Source: Kribbella soli (GTDB taxonomy: Bacteria > Actinomycetota > Actinomycetes > Propionibacteriales > Kribbellaceae). Taken from it: a stretch of 64,000 nucleotides of DNA. The stretch covers positions 930,001-994,000 of the forward strand of contig NZ_SJJZ01000001.1 of the NCBI RefSeq assembly GCF_004331345.1, in the 5' to 3' direction. Position numbers and translations under genes: made by a program. The notes under the pieces are model-generated. The model did not search any database and was not told the origin of the DNA. It saw only the letters and a program-made list of their open reading frames with translations. Within the stretch, counting starts at the first letter, position 1; each line of letters opens with the position of its first letter. Positions 60,481 through 64,000 of the stretch are shown here, in pieces.

Positions 60481-61626
60481 TCAAAGCATTTTCGGCGTCG
60501 CGCCCAGTGCCGTCACAGTCTCCGTCGTACGACGCTGTGCCAGCTCGAGCCGGCTCTGCTTCGCCACCGAGTCGCCCTTCGCGAGCTCCCGGCGTACGTC
60601 GAGAACGCGGACCGGGAGCACGTCCGTCATGAGCAGCGGCGCGTACTCGGCCGCCGTCGTCCAGCGATCGCCGGTGCGGGTGAACGTGAAGCGGGCCAGC
60701 AGACCTTCGGCCTTGGTGCTGTTCGGTTCGCGATGCGCGGCGACCAGGTTTCCGAGTCCGTACGCGACCCACTTGCCGTCGATCTCCTCCATCGGCTGCA
60801 CGACGTGCGCATGGTGACCGATCACCAGGTCGATGTTGCTATCGGCAAGCAGTTCCGGAGCGACCTCGCGCTGCTGGTCGTTGAGCTTGTTCGAGTACTC
60901 CGTACCCCAGTGACAGCTGACGAGCACAAGGTCGGCACCGCGGTCGCGGGCCTCCTGGGCCTTCAACTTGATCGTCTTCGCGCTGATCTTGCCGGCCCGC
61001 CAGGTCTCGCCGTTCGGGTACGGCAAACCGTTGAAACCAAAGGTGAAGCTGAGCGACGCGACCTTCACTCCCCCGACGTCGACGATCGTGATCTGCTCGG
61101 CCTCGGCCCGCGACCGCGCCGTACCGGCATGTTTCAGCCCGACCTTGTCCAGGGTGTCGAGCGTCCGGTCGATGCCGGCCGCGCCGCCGTCGAAGCTGTG
61201 GTTGCTCGCGGTCGTGCAGAGGTCGTAGCCGGTCTGCTTGAGCGCGGTGGCGATCTGCGGCGGCCCCTGGAAGAGCGGGTAGCCGTGGTACGGCCCGCCT
61301 TCGCGAGCCAGCGGCGTCTCCAGGTGCGCGATCGCGAGATCCGCCTTCTGGACAAGGGGTTTCACGCTGCCCATCAGCGGCGCGAAGTCCCAGCGGCCGT
61401 TGTCGCCGTCGCGTTTCGCGGTGGTCCACAGACGTTCGTGGAGCAGTACGTCGCCGGTCGCGACGACCGTGATCCGGTCAGCCTGCTTGCTCTGCTTCGG
61501 CTCCGCCGTGTTCGTCGGCCGATCACCTGTCGTGTTCGCGAAGGTGTCCGCCATGCATCCGCTGGTCGCCACCGCCGCGGCTCCAGCGAGCATTCCCCCG
61601 AGCACCGCGCGTCGTCGTACCGCCAT
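60481..61626 (-). CDS. CapA-family (PGA_cap) metallophosphatase-like lipoprotein
   Basis: 381 residues. Tat-type signal with VRRRAVLGGML and lipobox TSGC (Cys24). The CapA/PgsA-type domain is clear: VVATGDVLLHERL, ADLAIAHLETPLA, CTTASNHSFDGG, LVLVSCHWGTEYS and LVIGHHAHVVQPME, the metal-binding residues of the calcineurin-like fold. Named from poly-gamma-glutamate capsules, but lone copies have no proven role. No cap genes are nearby. Divergent from map. Confidence 0.92.
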   Translation of the reverse strand: MAVRRRAVLGGMLAGAAAVATSGCMADTFANTTGDRPTNTAEPKQSKQADRITVVATGDVLLHERLWTTAKRDGDNGRWDFAPLMGSVKPLVQKADLAIAHLETPLAREGGPYHGYPLFQGPPQIATALKQTGYDLCTTASNHSFDGGAAGIDRTLDTLDKVGLKHAGTARSRAEAEQITIVDVGGVKVASLSFTFGFNGLPYPNGETWRAGKISAKTIKLKAQEARDRGADLVLVSCHWGTEYSNKLNDQQREVAPELLADSNIDLVIGHHAHVVQPMEEIDGKWVAYGLGNLVAAHREPNSTKAEGLLARFTFTRTGDRWTTAAEYAPLLMTDVLPVRVLDVRRELAKGDSVAKQSRLELAQRRTTETVTALGATPKML

Positions 61627-61724
61627 CCCCGTCCCCCAAACCCTAGTTGTCGTTGAAGACGCCGCCCAGGTCCTGTTAGTTCGGGGTGTGGTAGTAGTAC
61701 CGGTATAACTATCCCGGAGGAATC

Positions 61725-62492
61725 ATGGTCGAGTTGAAGACGCCGGCGCAGATCGAGCAGATGCGCGCGGCCGGGCAGGTCGTCGGCACCGCGCTCGCAA
61801 CGGTGAAGAAGGAAGCCGCGGTCGGCGTCTCCCTGCGCGAACTCGACGAGGTGGCCCGTGAGGTACTGCGTTCCGCCGGAGCGGTGTCGTTGTTCGACGG
61901 GTATCAGCCCGGGTTCGCGACCTCACCGTTCAGCGGCGTGATCTGTACGTCGGTGAACGACGCCGTACTGCACGGGCTGCCGTCCGACCAGCGGCTCGCC
62001 GACGGCGACCTGCTCAACGTGGACTGCGGCGCCTCCATCGACGGGTGGTGCGCGGACTCGGCGATCAGCTTCTGCGTCGGCACGCCGCGGGCCGAGGACC
62101 TGGAGCTGATCGCGACGACCGAAGAGGCTCTCGCCGCGGGGATCGCGGCCGCTGTCGAGGGCCACCGGATCGGCGACATCGGCGCCGCCATCGGCGAGGT
62201 CGGGAACCGCGCCGGCGTCGGCACCAACCTGGACTTCGGCGGCCACGGCGTCGGCCGCCGCATGCACGAGGAGCCGCACATCCCCAACGGCGGCCGCCCC
62301 GGCCGGGGCCTCAAACTCCGCGCCGGCCACGTCTTCGCGATCGAGCCCTGGTTCTGGTCCGGTCCTGGATCCACCTACAGCATCGACGAAGACGGCTGGA
62401 CCCTCCGCTCCGCCGACCGAACCCGCGGCGCCCACGCCGAACACACCGTAGCCATCACCCCCGAAGGCCCCCAGATCCTCACCCTGCCGTAG
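61725..62492 (+). CDS. map: methionine aminopeptidase, type I
   Basis: Removes the N-terminal Met from new proteins. 255 residues. Metal ligands are at Asp in LLNVDCGASIDGWCADSA (two Asp), His in DFGGHGVGRRMHEEPHIPN, Glu in FAIEPW and Glu in HAEHTVAI. GGAGG at 61716-61720 before ATG 61725, and TATAAC at 61704-61709 may be a -10. It lacks an N-terminal extension. Such stand-alone map genes often occur in addition to the copy near secY/adk. Confidence 0.96.
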   Translation: MVELKTPAQIEQMRAAGQVVGTALATVKKEAAVGVSLRELDEVAREVLRSAGAVSLFDGYQPGFATSPFSGVICTSVNDAVLHGLPSDQRLADGDLLNVDCGASIDGWCADSAISFCVGTPRAEDLELIATTEEALAAGIAAAVEGHRIGDIGAAIGEVGNRAGVGTNLDFGGHGVGRRMHEEPHIPNGGRPGRGLKLRAGHVFAIEPWFWSGPGSTYSIDEDGWTLRSADRTRGAHAEHTVAITPEGPQILTLP

Positions 62493-62524
62493 TCGAACTC
62501 GGGGATCGGGAACACTGGCCGAGC

Positions 62525-62565
62525 GGACTCTCCCGCACCGCAGCACATAGGGATCCGGGGAGTCC
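62525..62565. terminator. weak hairpin after map
   Basis: GGACTCTCC at 62525-62533 pairs with GGGGAGTCC at 62557-62565 with one mismatch and a long loop. The rest of the 278-bp gap 62493-62770 shows no gene I can support; a 46-codon ORF at 62677 is discussed under rejected items. Confidence 0.35.
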
Positions 62566-62770
62566 TACCCACCTGAAACGGCCAGCAGAAGTCCCCAAAC
62601 CAACGGCCGGCCGGCGCTACGATCACCGCGGCCATCGGCCCTCCCCAGATCTGGCGCCGGACACTATGGTTCGCTCATGGAAGAGGAACCTCTGAGCATG
62701 ACCTCACGCCGGAAACCTCCGCGACGAGACTTCATGAGCCGAGCGCGGATTCGCGCCATGACGGCGTGGG

Positions 62771-63787
62771 TCAGAAGAGGGCTTCTTGGGTGGGCTCAGG
62801 GCGGTGCATGCCGTTGATGGGGGCTGGGCGGTGGGTGGAGCCTCGGGCGAAGCCGTGTTTGGCCAGTAGTGGGCGGAGTTTTTGGTCGAAGGCCTTGCGG
62901 TAGCTCGGGGACGCGTTGGAGCCGTGGGCATACAGGGAGTTGTAGCGGCTGACGAGGTCCGGGTGGTCGTGGGCGAGCCATTGCATGAACCACTCCTTGA
63001 CGCCGGGGCGTAGGTGGAGGAGCAGCGGGGTTACACCGGTGGCGCCGGCCGCGGACAGTTGGGCCAGGAGATCGTCCAACTCATCCGTCGAGTCGGTGAG
63101 CCAGGGAAGGACGGGGGCGACCATGACGCCGCACGGGAGGTCGGCGTTGCGGACGGCTCGGATCAGGTCGAGGCGGCCGCGGATCGAGGGGACGCCGGGC
63201 TCGAGGCGACGTCGGAGTGCTTCGTCGCCCAGGGCGAGGGAGAGGCCGATGCCGACGGAGACCTCGGTGGAGGCCTCGGAGAGCAGGGACAGGTCGCGGC
63301 GGAGCAGGGTGCCCTTGGTGAGGATGGACAGTGGCGTGCCCGAGCCGGCCAGGGCCTCGATGATGCCGGGCATCAGGCGATAGCGACCCTCGGCGCGCTG
63401 GTACGGGTCCGTGTTGGTGCCCAGGGCAACTTGTTCGTGGCGCCAGGACGGGCGGGCCAGCTCGCGACGCAGGACGTCGGCCACGTTGGTCTTCACGACG
63501 ATCTGCTGGTCGAAGTCCCGGCCGGCGTCGAGTTCGAGGTACTGGTGGGTGGGTCGGGCGAAGCAGTACCGGCAGGCGTGCGAACACCCGCGGTACGGGT
63601 TGACGGTCCAGTTGAACGGCAGCGCCGTACCGGGCACGGAGTTCAGCGCCGACCGCGCCAGCACCTCGTGGAACGTGATGCCCTGGAACTCCGGCGTCGT
63701 CACCGACCGGACCAGCCCCGCGATCGACCCGAGCCCCGGCAACGTCCCCGGAGTCTCGGCGTCAACCCGCTGACCGGCCCACCTCAT
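62771..63787 (-). CDS. Rv2578c-family radical SAM protein (SplB-like)
   Basis: 338 residues. The 4Fe-4S motif is CSHACRYCFAR (Cys-x3-Cys-x2-Cys) in YRGCSHACRYCFARPTHQYL; then VALGTNTDPYQRAEGRYRLMPGII, LSILTKGTLLRRDLSLL and VSVGIGLSLALGDE, as in the actinobacterial Rv2578c group related to spore photoproduct lyase. The reaction is not known. Start ATG 63787 (MRWAGQ) matches the usual first residues of the family though no ribosome site is visible. Confidence 0.92.
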   Translation of the reverse strand: MRWAGQRVDAETPGTLPGLGSIAGLVRSVTTPEFQGITFHEVLARSALNSVPGTALPFNWTVNPYRGCSHACRYCFARPTHQYLELDAGRDFDQQIVVKTNVADVLRRELARPSWRHEQVALGTNTDPYQRAEGRYRLMPGIIEALAGSGTPLSILTKGTLLRRDLSLLSEASTEVSVGIGLSLALGDEALRRRLEPGVPSIRGRLDLIRAVRNADLPCGVMVAPVLPWLTDSTDELDDLLAQLSAAGATGVTPLLLHLRPGVKEWFMQWLAHDHPDLVSRYNSLYAHGSNASPSYRKAFDQKLRPLLAKHGFARGSTHRPAPINGMHRPEPTQEALF

Positions 63788-63819
63788 GCATCATAGTCGA
63801 ACACATGTTCCCGTGACCG

Positions 63820-63999
63820 TCAAACGGCGGCGGCCCGCGCAGCCTCCTCGACACGCGCGCGGTACGCCGCCCACCACTCCGCGTCCTGCTCGGGGAGGTT
63901 CGAGTTGGTCGGCCTCATGCCGGCGGCGCCGTCCAGTTGTTCGCGGAGGATGTCGGCGTGGCCGGCGTGGCGGTTGGTTTCGGCGAGGACGTGGACGAG
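63820..63999 (-). CDS. DinB/DUF664-type protein, 5' partial
   Basis: The last 59 residues of a leftward gene cut by the window edge. LVHVLAETNRHAGHADILREQLDG is the conserved C-terminal helix of DinB-like / mycothiol-dependent DUF664 proteins, with His residues that bind a metal. The rest of the gene lies outside. Confidence 0.75.
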   Translation of the reverse strand, partial: LVHVLAETNRHAGHADILREQLDGAAGMRPTNSNLPEQDAEWWAAYRARVEEAARAAAV

Positions 64000-64000
64000 G

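Noticed and set aside
62677-62817. 46-codon basic ORF between map and the radical SAM gene, with CACTAT upstream
   Set aside because: It has no ribosome site, runs antisense into the 3' end of the radical SAM gene, and shows no recognisable family; not enough to call a gene.

Overview
The window is GC-rich actinobacterial DNA, closest in style to Kribbella or other Nocardioidaceae (inference from gene content, very high third-position GC, frequent GTG/TTG starts and short ATGA overlaps; no database search was possible). About 63 protein genes are called. There are no rRNA or tRNA genes, no CRISPR array and no complete insertion sequence. No gap between genes exceeds 300 bases. Both ends cut genes: a helicase-associated protein runs in from the left and a DinB-type protein runs off the right.

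Layout. 1-4 kb: helicase-associated protein and XPB-type helicase. 3.9-6 kb: an AbiEi/DUF559-type gene between two 102-bp copies of an inverted-repeat element, then a GntR regulator and a 165-bp palindromic element. 6-11.5 kb: a catabolic island with a BNR sialidase and a NanA/DapA-type lyase, divergent from a solute-binding lipoprotein and two permeases, with a 20-bp operator-like palindrome between. 11.5-18.4 kb: PAP2 phosphatase, HelD-type ATPase, two tandem secreted/membrane paralogues, MFS exporter divergent from an ArsR-type repressor. 18.4-23.3 kb: two tandem proteins joining an HD phosphohydrolase domain, membrane helices and a PQQ-like propeller; the first has lost its HD residues. 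23.3-30 kb: a divergent, EF-Tu3-like tuf with a structured leader; cutC and a DUF4031 gene divergent from a LacI regulator; a multicopper oxidase operon. 30-35.5 kb: ArsR/SRPBCC/two RibD-like reductases, Pth2-type hydrolase, TPR protein, thyA-dfrA.

35.6-47.8 kb is the most notable region: ten co-directional, mostly overlapping genes that embed the GlnX-GlnH-PknG signalling module in a set with TelA, a CbxX-type AAA+ ATPase, a PP2C phosphatase, a von Willebrand A protein and an FHA protein. The kinase, phosphatase and FHA protein all carry paired zinc-ribbon knuckles at their N-termini. The likely picture is a periplasmic amino-acid sensor (GlnH), a membrane relay (GlnX), a soluble kinase (PknG), an opposing phosphatase and an FHA reader encoded together.

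47.8-64 kb: small membrane protein and GNAT enzyme, secreted RNase Sa-like ribonuclease, GH6 glucanase, groEL under two tandem CIRCE operators, a SigE-family ECF factor with a membrane partner carrying a PASTA domain, PspC, GDPD, a heterodimeric ABC exporter whose two halves have complementary defects in their ATP sites, a short Erm-like methyltransferase, CapA-like lipoprotein, methionine aminopeptidase and an Rv2578c-type radical SAM protein. Several strong hairpin terminators separate these units.
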